A stretch of 64,000 bases of DNA from Cliona cf. orientalis (Eukaryota > Porifera > Demospongiae > Clionaida > Clionaidae). Position 1 is the stretch's first letter. Each line of letters starts with the position of its first letter. The DNA lies in the NCBI GenBank assembly GCA_963930775.1, contig OZ005706.1, positions 2,126,545-2,190,544 on the forward strand, in the 5' to 3' direction. Below, piece by piece: positions 24,189-34,039 of this stretch. The notes below the pieces were generated by a model. That model was not told the origin of the DNA, searched no databases, and was given only the letters and a program-made list of their open reading frames with translations. The position numbers and the translations under genes were made by a program.

Positions 24189-25390
24189 TTAGCTACTGTT
24201 GGAATTGAATATGTCGATGTAGAGACACCACTTTCCATCAACCTTCTTCCAAATCACCACATACCTGCACAACAAAGTAACATCAGTAATAATATGCAAA
24301 CATAAAGAACATACTAGCAGAATGATAGCTAACTCCTATGGACTAGAGCTAGCAAGGTTTCGTCTAGGCAGAAAAAATAATTTTTTGGGAGACTCGGAGC
24401 AGCACCAAAAAGTACACACTCCCCTCTCTTCCAACACCTCTTTCTCTAGTCTCACAAGCCATGCAGGCTAGAGAGTGTGGGGATGTAGCTTGCAAGACTT
24501 CTCTCTCTCTCTCTCCTTTCCCTCTTTTCTCCTTTCTTTCTTTCCTTTGTGAGGGGAGCTAGCCTTCCCCCCACTGGTTGAAACCCTGGCAGCGGCTAGA
24601 CTCTGGACTGGTTGCTGGCGTAAGGATAAGCCATGATAACTATAAGTCTGATAGTGCAGTATGTGACATTGCCATAGGGATTGATTGGTGCTTGGTCAGT
24701 GGCCCCCACACAGATATATAAAATAATTGGCACGTACTTTCCCTGATCAAAGACTGAACCATCTTCCTTGTAGAAACAGTAGTGGCTTCTCTCATAGATA
24801 GTATCTCCTCCACCCATGGGACCAACTTCATCGATTGTCAGAAGGAGCTTCTTTGCACCAGCAGCCATCACAGAATTAAACACTTTTGCTGCACCTAACA
24901 AAAGATGATGGAATAATTATTATACGCAATCATGAAAATCCCACCCTTAACTTCTCATTGCCATTGGCTATATCAGTATAATAGTGCTGTGTGAAGTGAT
25001 GGGCCATGTACTTTTTAAATAATAAGACTGCTGATCAATCTTTCATTTTAATAGGGTCGTCAAATGACCTACCTTGTTGTCCTTCGACGACATCACTTCC
25101 AGTTGGCATGACTTTACAGTCGCTGGTGTAGAGAGCTCCTATGGCTTCGGCGTCTCCTTTGCCAAAGGCATCCATGAATTTGACGTTGGCTGCCTGGATT
25201 TCTGCTTGCAATCCTGCAACCCAAGCACATACACTATTAAAGCTTTATTTATCAAGGGAGATGGAGATGGGCGTCACCTCACATGATTGAGACTGTAGTA
25301 TTTTGCCCCAATGTATGCAGTTTTCTAACTATAATATTTTATAGATCTAGCCTGTTGCACGAATTTTCGAATTCGCTACTTACCAGCCAT
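24189..25390 (-). CDS. SnoaL/NTF2-like (DUF4440-type) protein, copy 1 (type A)
   Basis: Four exons: 25384-25390 (ATGGCTG only), 25073-25213, 24738-24894 and 24189-24264; 126 residues with all phases consistent. The pattern is that of small NTF2-fold proteins of the DUF4440/SnoaL type: N-terminal helix AEIQAANVKFMDAFGKGDAE, ALYTSDCKVMPTGSDVVEG, a central GPMGGGDTIYERS strand, then VVIWKKVDGKWCLYIDIFNS. These proteins form a conical barrel with a ligand pocket; some are enzymes, most have no known function, and no function can be read here. The tiny first exon (two codons plus one base) is shared by all complete copies in the array. Confidence 0.85.
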
Positions 25391-25905
25391 TTCTCGTTTC
25401 ACGCACAAGGTATATTATTATATCAATCAGACAGAGAGAAGCACTGGTCAACCGGTCTTGTTACTTTGTTTTCTCCAGGCCACTTCCGGTCACGTTATTT
25501 GCATACGTGGGTGGGGCTCATTACTGGCTCCTATATAGGCCCTACGCATATGCGCATGGTTAAGCTCACGCGTACGCAATGCCGAATGTGCTCACTATGT
25601 TGACGACCTTTTACCACATGCAGCTACTTTTTGAAGCAATTGTAATACATTGTTTTTCAGGCCTAGAGATGGCAGTAATAATTAATATAATACTGGGATA
25701 AGGGAGTACTGTAAGGTACACTTTACATCCCTACATCTTTAATATCTGTGTGCATCATAGTGTGCGGCTGCTCAGTTGCCTGTCCATCATTCTTCCATGC
25801 AGCTGTGTGCCCTTCCAGTCTTCATTGCAGTAATGATATATAATATCATCACTAGACTATCTAGTATCTTTGCTCCTAACAAAATGGGGGGATTATAAGT
25901 ATTAT
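25391..25905. other. Spacer between array copies 1 and 2
   Basis: Promoter side of copy 1, closely matched at 36474-36980 upstream of copy 4. Ends at the 7-bp target duplication of the inserted TIR/LINE composite. No additional gene. Confidence 0.5.
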
Positions 25906-26222
25906 CAGGAGCATATGAGCCGCCCGAAGGGCGGGGAAGGAGCGTCCGACTACCGTAGGGTTGGCTGTACTATGTGTTAGGCGAAGTCCTTAAGGCTACA
26001 CTTCCTTATTTGGAATGTGCAGGTGGTGTGGTGCATAGCAGATTACTTTTGTACAAGCCACACTGTACTAGCTAATTGACTTTTTTTTTTTTTTTTTTTT
26101 TTTTTGTCTATAACAATTTCTGCAGATAGTATACAGTGGTTACATGAATAGCTGAGTAGCTAAAGTGAACATGAAACCAAAAAATTAGTGTAAGTACAAA
26201 GTTAATATAAATTTTATTATTA

Positions 26223-29045
26223 TCATGGTAAACGAGAGATATATGAAGAGAGTGTAGGTGAGGAGACAGTTGAGTGGGGTAGCGAGTTCCACAATGGGAT
26301 AGTTCCAGGAAAAAAAGAGTTTTGGAATTGATTAGATCTCGCAAATATATTTCTGAACTGCAGGGGATGGGAGAAACGATTGCTGTAGTGGATGACCCTC
26401 AACTCCAGCGGGGACTCCGGCATAATTGTGAGATTGTTTACAATCTTGTACATGTGGTATAACCTAGCACGAGATCGCCTCTCTGCAAGAGCAAGAACAC
26501 CACTCTGAGTGTACAAGTGGTCCCTGTCACAGGTCCAATTTTTGAGGCAGACCCGAAGAGCAAAACGCTGCACCTTCTCAAGGGATTCAATATCCCCGAG
26601 GAGATAGGGACTCCAAACGACTGAGCAATACTCTAGATGGGGACGAATAAAAGACTTGTAAAGCTGGAGGAGAGTGGCCGAGTCAGCATGTTTACCAAAC
26701 CGTCGGTATAGAAGGCCGATGAGTCTCCTGGCTTTAATACACAAATTGGCCACATGGGTGGACCATGACAGGTCAGAGCGGATCTGCAAGCCCAGGTACC
26801 TCACAGATGAGACTGTTGTAAGGGGAGTACCTCCAACAGTGATGGCGGGGGAAGGAAGATTGGAGTTCTTTTTCCTAGAGATAAGCATTTGGCAGCATTT
26901 GGCAGGTTGTAAAGAGAGCAAAGAGCTGTCGATCCACGATACAATGGCAGAGACATCACTCTGGAGAATGGAATAATCCACAGATGAGAGAATTGGTCTG
27001 TAAAGGGCGATGTCATCAGCAAAGAGGGAGATTTTACTGCCCGAAGAAATCTGACTGGCTGTCTCATTGATAAAAATTAAAAACAGTAAGGGTCCTAGGA
27101 CAGAGCCCTGTGGCACCCCCGAGATAACAGGCAGGGAAGACGATTGCTCACCCCCAACAACAACTATCTGTGAACGGCAGGTAAGGTAACTTCGAATCCA
27201 TTGCACAACATACGGGTCAGATCCAATCTCCTCAAGTTTATGAAGTAGGAGGCGGTGGGAAACACTGTCAAATGCCTTCCTCAAGTCAAAGAAGATAGAG
27301 CATACTTCATTACCCATTTCAAGTTGATCCAGCCAGTCATGCGTCACAGTTAGCAAAGCAGACACGGTGCTTCTCCCAGGCAGGAATCCCCATTGTCTAA
27401 CTGACAAAGGATAGTTAACAGTACGGAAGTCAGACAAGAATTGGTGGACATGACGCTCCAAAAGCTTGCTCACAACAGACAGGATGGAGATAGGACGGTA
27501 GTTGGAGGGTGCGGACATAACCACTGATTTAGGGACAGGAACAATGCGAGCAAGTTTCCACGATTCAGGAAAAGATCCAGTGGATATGGATAGATTAAAT
27601 AATCTAGTGAGACTAGGCACCACAGCATCAACAGTACCCCTCAACATCCTCACAGAAATGCCATCTGGGCCGGTGGACTTGGAGGGATCAAGTCCAACAA
27701 CTAGGTCATAGACCTCAGCTTCAGTACAGAGAAGTTCCGGTGGGCAACCAGAGGTTGGCAGAGATGATGGGGTAGCTATAAGTGGAGGAGATTTGGTGTT
27801 GAAGCAGTCGTAGAAGAAGTTGTTCAGGAGAGATGCCTTTTCACAGTTGTCAGTGATTTCTGCACCATTGGAGAGCAACGTAGGAATAGAGCATTCTTCT
27901 TTGTTCAGTAGTTTGATTGACTTCCAGAAGTCTTTAGAATTTTGAGACTTTAATTTGCGAAAGTATCTGGCTTTACTGAGGCGCAGCATAGCAGTGACGC
28001 GGTTTCTAGCAGCTCGGTACTTTTGGTGCATTGATCTAGTACTTGGAGACCGTTTGTGGGCCTTGAATAGGGCATTGCGTCGCCGAATTGCCTGAGTGAT
28101 CGATTTGGTAAGCCAGGGCAAGTTCCGTCTTGACCGAAGGGTGGACTGCGGGATACACTCAACCATGATTTCTAGGAATCTGGCTTTCCAATTGGACCAG
28201 CAGATGTTCACATCGCTTGAAGCAAATAACGAGTCCCAGTCGGTTGCATCAAGACGTTCACAAGCTCTGTCTAAGTTAGCGAGCGAGTATCTCCAGACCT
28301 TGCGATGGGTTTTCTTTGGGTTAGCCTTCGGAGGACCTGCAGCAATAGAGGCACAGAGGCCACGATGATCAGAATTGGCCAATGGAGGGATGGTTGTACA
28401 ACTGAGGAGATATGTGGGAGTTGACAAAAAGACCAAATCAATAAGTGACTCAGAGGTGGATGAGAAGTGAGTTGGTTCAGAAACAACTTGGGTGAGATTT
28501 AAACTGGAAGCAAAACTCTGGAGTTTAAGTAACAAGGGACAGTTAGTGTTGCATAAATTAACATTAAAATCTCCCACCAAAATAAAATTAGATAAAAGAG
28601 ATACATCAACATGCAGACATAAATAATTAAGTAAAGTATCAAAAATACAGGCAGGTGCACTAGGAGGACGATAAAAAAGACCTACAGTGACTGGTGAAAT
28701 TAATGAATTAATAGAAAGAATAATAAGCTCGAGCTCAGATGGCCCTGAGAAAAGTATATTATAAGAAAAAGATCTTATTACAAAAATCAAAACACCACCA
28801 CCTTGCCTATTTCTATCATGTCTAACAATGTCATAGTTATCAATACAGACTTCAGAATTTAAAATTTGTTTATCAAGCCATGATTCAACAATGCAAATGA
28901 GGTGGGGCTTATGAACTAAAGTAAGGGCTCTGAGCTCTTCAATCTTAGGGAGTAGGCTACGAGCATTAAAATACATGACAGAAATAGCACCTATCTTAGA
29001 TAAATGATGGGATGATATATTTACTGAACAGCCTCCCCTAAAAAA
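26223..29045 (-). CDS. LINE ORF2: endonuclease and reverse transcriptase
   Basis: The first ATG is at 28976 (917 residues to the stop at 26223), but the frame is open back to a TTTTTTA heptamer at 29039-29045. The N-terminal third is an APE-type endonuclease (VMYFNARSLLPK, ICIVESWL, LVGDFNVN, SDHRGL). The reverse transcriptase follows, with [53 protein letters not shown] and the catalytic FADDIALY. The C terminus has no recognisable RNase H. This order fits the CR1/L2/Jockey group. No internal stop is present, so the enzyme could be functional. Confidence 0.88.
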   Translation of the reverse strand, partial: FFRGGCSVNISSHHLSKIGAISVMYFNARSLLPKIEELRALTLVHKPHLICIVESWLDKQILNSEVCIDNYDIVRHDRNRQGGGVLIFVIRSFSYNILFSGPSELELIILSINSLISPVTVGLFYRPPSAPACIFDTLLNYLCLHVDVSLLSNFILVGDFNVNLCNTNCPLLLKLQSFASSLNLTQVVSEPTHFSSTSESLIDLVFLSTPTYLLSCTTIPPLANSDHRGLCASIAAGPPKANPKKTHRKVWRYSLANLDRACERLDATDWDSLFASSDVNICWSNWKARFLEIMVECIPQSTLRSRRNLPWLTKSITQAIRRRNALFKAHKRSPSTRSMHQKYRAARNRVTAMLRLSKARYFRKLKSQNSKDFWKSIKLLNKEECSIPTLLSNGAEITDNCEKASLLNNFFYDCFNTKSPPLIATPSSLPTSGCPPELLCTEAEVYDLVVGLDPSKSTGPDGISVRMLRGTVDAVVPSLTRLFNLSISTGSFPESWKLARIVPVPKSVVMSAPSNYRPISILSVVSKLLERHVHQFLSDFRTVNYPLSVRQWGFLPGRSTVSALLTVTHDWLDQLEMGNEVCSIFFDLRKAFDSVSHRLLLHKLEEIGSDPYVVQWIRSYLTCRSQIVVVGGEQSSSLPVISGVPQGSVLGPLLFLIFINETASQISSGSKISLFADDIALYRPILSSVDYSILQSDVSAIVSWIDSSLLSLQPAKCCQMLISRKKNSNLPSPAITVGGTPLTTVSSVRYLGLQIRSDLSWSTHVANLCIKARRLIGLLYRRFGKHADSATLLQLYKSFIRPHLEYCSVVWSPYLLGDIESLEKVQRFALRVCLKNWTCDRDHLYTQSGVLALAERRSRARLYHMYKIVNNLTIMPESPLELRVIHYSNRFSHPLQFRNIFARSNQFQNSFFPGTIPLWNSLPHSTVSSPTLSSYISRLP

Positions 29046-29644
29046 GGAACATTTGCACTAGGGGAGTTAGTGGTGTTGGCAGAATTGATGGGTTGGGTTG
29101 AGGAAGCAGGGGGATTGGACCCGGTTGGCATGGGAGCAGGAGTAGCTGCAGCCTGGGATGGTTCGGAACTGGGTGGAGGGAGTGGGATATTATTGTCAGA
29201 CTGCTGGGTCGTTGGGATGGTATCTGAAAAACTGTATAAAGGTTCCAACTTCCAGTCGACCTGTAGTTGGACTGAGGTCCACTTGTTCTCGAGCTGGCCC
29301 AGTATTTCTTCGCCACCCCGAATTACAAACCACTATTGTGCTTTATTTCTAGTTGAATTGGGGTGGCTCATTCTGAACTTTCTTTTGACGGTAAAACTGG
29401 AATCGGCCAATTTGGTCAGAGAAGCAATGGTCTTCGACACAGCACGAGTGGTAGCACTAGGGTGGGTACCCCAAATTTTTCTCGCTCCAGAAATTGGAGC
29501 ACGGTTCCTCCTGGTAGTGGATTGATGAGAATGGCTTTCAGGTGAATTTTCTTCGCCTACAGGCTTAGACGACGATTGCGAAGCAGACACGTGCGGTGGC
29601 GCTCGAGGTCTTTGTTGCGGCTTCTTCCGTCGGCGTGGTGGCAC
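29021..29644 (-). pseudogene. LINE ORF1 with one in-frame stop
   Basis: ATG at 29644; basic N terminus (MPPRRRKKPQQRPRAPPHVS), TAG at 29333-29335, then the same frame continues (VIRGGEEILGQLENKW, then a Pro/Gln/Ser/Thr-rich tail) to TAA at 29021-29023. It is 208 codons end to end. The composition fits an ORF1 nucleic-acid-binding protein but no known ORF1 domain is visible. The stop means either a degenerate copy or readthrough. Confidence 0.6.
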
Positions 29645-29874
29645 TCAGTATGTAGTGTGGTTGTGGACTGTGTACTACGGGCGGTGCTATCACTATGGAG
29701 CTTAACCAATGGAAATACCCTGCAGCTGGCCACTCCATATAAGGTCAAGCACTGCTAATGAACTTCGCCTAACACATCGGACACGCAGTCGGACGCTCCT
29801 TCGCCGCCCTTCGGGCGGCTCATATGCTCCTGGTATTATATTATGATGTCATATGGCATCTATATATAAGCTAG

Positions 29875-31364
29875 TTAACTACTGTTGGAATTGAAGATGT
29901 CGATGTAGAGACACCACTTTCCACCAACCTTCTTCCAAATCACCACATACCTGCATAACAGAAATACTTCCCAGTATTAAACATCAAGATACAAAACATC
30001 ATGATCATATTATTCAATGCACAATGTCATGGCAGGATAGCAATCCTATGGACTAGAGCTAGACACTACAATAGTCTCGTGCCCTGACCCTAGCTCCTAT
30101 GCCCCCTGGACTGCATGACTGCTAAGCAATAATAATATTATGATCAGATAGATGCAGAGTATCGTTTTGATTGAAACGAGGGATTGGTGGTCATGGCTCC
30201 CACACAGATACAAAACGTACGTCTAGACTGCACGTACTTTCCCTGATCATAGACTGAACCATGGGCTGGCCTCTATCTAGACAGTATCCCCTCCACCCAT
30301 GGGACCAACTTCATCACTCGTGATAAGGATTTTCTTTGCACCAGCATCCATCAAAGAAGAAACACTTTTGCTGCACCTAATAAAAAATGATGGAATAATT
30401 ATTACTGGTAATACTATGTGTAATCATGAAAATCCCAATAACTTGAGGTTCATTGTTAATGGTCATGCCTACTCCTAACATGTCCCATCTAGCCCTCTGT
30501 ATACAATTTTTAACAACACTAATAATAGTATTGCTGTGGAATGTGATGGCGCTTTGGCCCATGTATTTAATAAGTGGTGACGGTCTATAGTATATAATCA
30601 ATGTTTTATTAAATTTTGGGGTCGTCAAATTGAATACATACCCTGTTGTCCTTCGATAATATTGCTTCCAGTTGGCATGACTTTGCAGTCGCTGGTATAG
30701 AGAGCTGCTACGGCTTCAGCATCCCCTTTGGCAAAGGCATCCATAAACTTGACGTTGGCTGCCTGGATTTCTGCTTGCATCTAGATTGTGCCTCAGAACC
30801 CTCAAGAGCCAATTAATTTCCAATCATCTATCCCATCAAAATTTTGTAACAGTTTATTTCGCCCTCAAAATCAGAACCATCAGGAAATACTAGAGCTCTG
30901 TAGAGCGCATACCCCGCGCGCTCTGTAGCTACTGTAGCGCAGTATTGAGGTATAGCTGTTTCATGACTTGACGACCCTTTCCAACACTGAGCTTGAGCAT
31001 GCGCAGTCGCATCAGCATACTTTTATGCTAAAGAGTGGGTGTGGTCGATAAACCACAGACAAGCTGAACAGAAAATGCACGATTTGCAGCACCAGTAAGC
31101 CTTTTTGAGCAATTCGAAGCGCGTACATACCAGTTTTTTTTACCGATATCTACCGACTAGTGTTACTTACAGCACGCACAGATGCCTAGAACGCCAGATC
31201 TGGCGATTTTCGTGCCGACAACGACGACAACGACGACGACGACAACAGACGATTGCTTTACCCCTTGCGCATGCGCGCGGGGTAATAAACCATCCAGATT
31301 ATCAAAATTAATACTCTCTTCCGTAGGGTTGTATCTTGACTAGACCATAATACTTATCAACCAT
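29875..31364 (-). pseudogene. SnoaL/NTF2-like copy 2 (type B), pseudogene
   Basis: All four exons are traceable (31358-31364, about 30642-30782, about 30240-30380, 29875-29951). It is disabled in several ways. Exon 3 has a one-base loss near 30357 (GTGTTTCTTCTTTGA where copies 5 and 8 read GTGTTTCGTTCTTTGA), giving a stop, and lacks the segment coding for the CFYKADG part. The exon 1 donor is ATAAGT instead of GTAAGT. An about 375-bp TIR element sits between exons 1 and 2. Confidence 0.82.
30910..31284. mobile_element. TIR element inside pseudogene copy 2
   Basis: Ends are the 12-base inverted repeat TACCCCGCGCGC / GCGCGCGGGGTA. It contains CGCCAGATCTGGCG-like and (ACG)n sequences. An inverted, diverged relative lies at about 42140-42310 and 48380-48540 (GCATGCGCAAGG, CCAGATCTGGAGATCTAGGCG). 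Absent from copies 5 and 8 at the same place. Confidence 0.6.
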
Positions 31365-32129
31365 CACTATGTAATCTACTTCACCCAAGTGCTGCACAAC
31401 GGTCTGCACTAAATCTTGTGATGACGCTAGACTAGTAGCTAGTTGTATACGTACTCTGGGCCACTATAATATATTATTATACCTCTTTCTCAGAGGGTGC
31501 GCGGTCACAGGCCAAAGTGTTAGTTTAATTGTAATTGTAGATCGACTGAGACATCGGGAACATTCTATTGTAGCTAGTATAGTAGTACTGAGCATGCGAA
31601 TTTTGACAGTGTCATCCTATGGCCATCGTCATCCTGCTGCCGCAGTAAATCTTAGCTAGCTATTAGTTTACTCATATGAGAGTTCTTCTTTGATATTAAA
31701 AATTACGTACTATTATTCATTCATTGCTGTACATATCATCCCGGAATCATAATTATACTCTCCAGTGAGCTTGATCAGGAGTGAAGAATTCCTCCACCAC
31801 CGCTGAACGTTTATGATAAAAAAATGGCTCTACATTGGAGTTGGAGCAGGGTGCAAGTATAGGAATGTACGTAACATGTACCTTGTTCCTATACTGCCGT
31901 CTCTACTCAATTTTAACTAAGTCTTATTATTATAGTTTCGAACTATCCAGTTAAAATGACAGTTGTTTTGTAAATTGTACACCTATAGCATTGGGAAATA
32001 GAAAAGACGGAGCTCAGGAGACTATAATAATATTATTATTATACAATATTAACATTAATTGACTCGATCAATATACAGGTATAGCTGAGTCAATATAATA
32101 ATATTCATGCGTCAGATTGCACAAGCCAG
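31365..32129. other. Spacer between array copies 2 and 3
   Basis: Recurs after copies 5 (39285-39950) and 8 (45040-45700), and in inverted orientation at about 34040-35255. No gene seen; it presumably carries the copy 2 promoter remnants and copy 3 3' flank. Confidence 0.55.
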
Positions 32130-33866
32130 TTAGCTGTTGTTGGAATTGAAGATGGCGATGTAGATATACCACTTTCCATCAACCTTTTTCCAAATCGCCA
32201 CATCCCTGCATAACAGTGTATACTGATAAATTGTAAACTCAAACCACAAATATGACACTGTATTAGCTAAATGCATAGCAGGGGCACCTAGCTATACGTA
32301 GTCCCATGGACCACACCCTCCTACTTCTGCAGTACTACATCACATTAATCATTGCGGAAGTAGGAGGGTCTGGTTCACAAGACTAAGACCCTTCCATGGC
32401 CACATGTACCCTCTGACTATGCAGCTGGCTACTTGTACTATATTTAGCTAAGTCGAGAATTATTATAGGGGACTACCGTAGACTCTGGTTAATAAGCGCA
32501 TGCGCTTATAGCGGTAAACGGAATGACAGTATGCGCTTAATAAAGGATATGCGCTTATATGGCACATAACCACGCCCACAAACGTTTGGGCACGTGATGG
32601 ATGCGAGGCCCGCTAGCGCTAGCGCTCGCTCGATCGAGCACTTTAGTTGCCGCTCAAGATGACGAGTGCTGGCGATTTGTCGATCTTCTTGCATGATAAC
32701 GTTATTCGTGGCCATCATTTCTCCAAAGATACCCGACTCCAAATACTTTCCAGCCGGTCAAGGTCAGGTTCATAGAACGCCACGCCTATTAAGCGCATGC
32801 GCTTAATAAACAATAGCTTATGACAAGAAGAGGGCATGCGCTTAATAAATAATGTGCGCTTAATAGCGAGGTGCGCTTAATAACCAGAGTTTACGGTATA
32901 ATAGAGTTGCATGAAGCTATCAACTCCTACTCTGGCCCTGTGGTAACATACTTTCCCTGCTCAAACACCGTGCCATCACTCTTGTAGAAACAGTGGTGGC
33001 TTCTGTCATAGATAGTATCTCCTCCGCCCATAGGACCAACTTCATCGGTGTTGATAAGTAGCTTCTTTGCACCAGCATCCATCAAAGAACGCCATACTTT
33101 TGCTGTACCTAAGGGAAATAGCAAGTGATCTTATAATAATATTCTTCTTCTAGTAGTTGATTTGCTAATGCAAATGTAAATTTATGAGTGCTCTATATAT
33201 ATAGCTACTACAATACGGGTATGAACATGGGGCAACATCTAGATCTGTGGTAGTTCGGCTGCTATCAACACTCTTGCACAGATATGAATGAATAAATGCG
33301 ATTGAAGGTCTCCATATTATATACATAGCTACTAGTATAGACTAAGCTCACATGGCCACGAGTACAAAGACCCACCCATCAACATAGCAATACTTAATGA
33401 TCAAGATTCTAGTGATTGGTCCTTTATTTAGGGTTATCGAATTGAATATGTACCTTGCTGTCCTTCGACTACGTCAGTTCCAGTTGGCATGACTTTGCAG
33501 TCACTGGTATAGAGAGCTGCCATGGCTTCGGCGTCCCCTTTGGCAAAGGCATCCATAAGCTTGATGATAACTGCCTGGATTTCTTCCTGCAATCCTGTAA
33601 TTTCAATTTTGTCTATCTTTTAAGGGACTGGAACACATGCAGAAATTAATCGAAAATTTGCTGAAAGTACCCATCTAGATTGCGCCTCAGAACCCTCAAG
33701 AGCCAATTAATATATAATCATCTACCCCATCAAAATTTGGTTTATTCCACCCTCAACTTGAATATAACTATCGGGAAATATCAACAAAATTTTATTATGA
33801 AAACTGTCCGGATTATTCTCTTCCGTAGGGTTGTATCTTTACTAGACCATAATACTTACCAGCCAT
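32130..33866 (-). CDS. SnoaL/NTF2-like copy 3 (type C)
   Basis: Exons: 33860-33866, about 33452-33592, about 32952-33110 and 32130-32206. All frames are intact. It differs from type A in the helix (EEIQAVIIKLMDAFAKGD), the central strand (GGGDTIYDRSHHCFYKSD) and the last exon, which begins with Asp instead of Tyr and ends IAIFNSNNS. Intron 3 has been enlarged by a 421-bp TA-flanked transposon. Confidence 0.83.
32476..32896. mobile_element. TA-flanked non-autonomous element (Tc1/mariner-like)
   Basis: Ends are inverted repeats CCGTAGACTCTGGTTAATAA / TTAATAACCAGAGTTTACGG with TA on both sides. The same intron of copy 10 reads GGGGACTATAATAGAG with a single TA, an exact empty site. Internally it has several direct and inverted copies of ATGCGCTTAATAA and the symmetrical block GCTAGCGCTAGCGC. 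The minus-strand ORF inside shows no transposase motif. Confidence 0.82.
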
Positions 33867-34039
33867 CACTATGTAGTCTACTTCACCCAAGTGCTTCAAG
33901 ATGGTCTTACTAAACCTTGTGATGACGCTAGACTAGTAGCTAGTTGTATACTCTGGGCCACTATATACCTCAGGCTGAGGCTCTTTCTCAGAGGGTGCAC
34001 GATCACAGGCCAAAGTGCTAGTTTAATTGCAATTATATT

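Larger units (their letters stand above)
26079..29760 (-). mobile_element. Non-LTR retrotransposon (CR1/L2/Jockey-like LINE)
   Basis: Near full-length LINE on the minus strand, ORF1 then ORF2, ending in a poly-A tail seen as a T run at about 26082-26105. The sequence GCTAAT occurs next to the tail (about 26070) and near the 5' end (about 29754), a possible target duplication inside the host TIR element. Three simple-sequence or frame defects aside, it looks young. Confidence 0.85.
25906..29832. mobile_element. TIR element (7-bp TSD) carrying a nested LINE
   Basis: The outer ends are inverted repeats beginning CAGGAGCATATGAGCCGCCC, matching at about 45 of 46 bases and again over ATGTGTTAGGCGAAGT further in. 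GTATTAT is duplicated at 25899-25905 and 29833-29839. The equivalent place beside copies 4 and 5 (36981-36987) has GTATTAT once and no insert, so boundaries and insertion are supported by an empty paralogous site. The original short element was probably about 245 bp before the LINE entered it. Confidence 0.85.

Noticed and set aside
25074..25286. Plus-strand frame (MLSFDDITSSWHDF) and its repeats at 33455, 36184 and 51141
   Set aside because: Exact antisense of exon 2 of the NTF2-like copies; recurs only because the gene recurs.
26674..28368. Plus-strand and alternative frames inside the LINE
   Set aside because: Antisense or off-frame to the reverse transcriptase ORF.
32506..32742. 78-residue minus-strand frame
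   Set aside because: Lies in the TA-flanked element at 32476-32896; no transposase motif and no relatives in the window.
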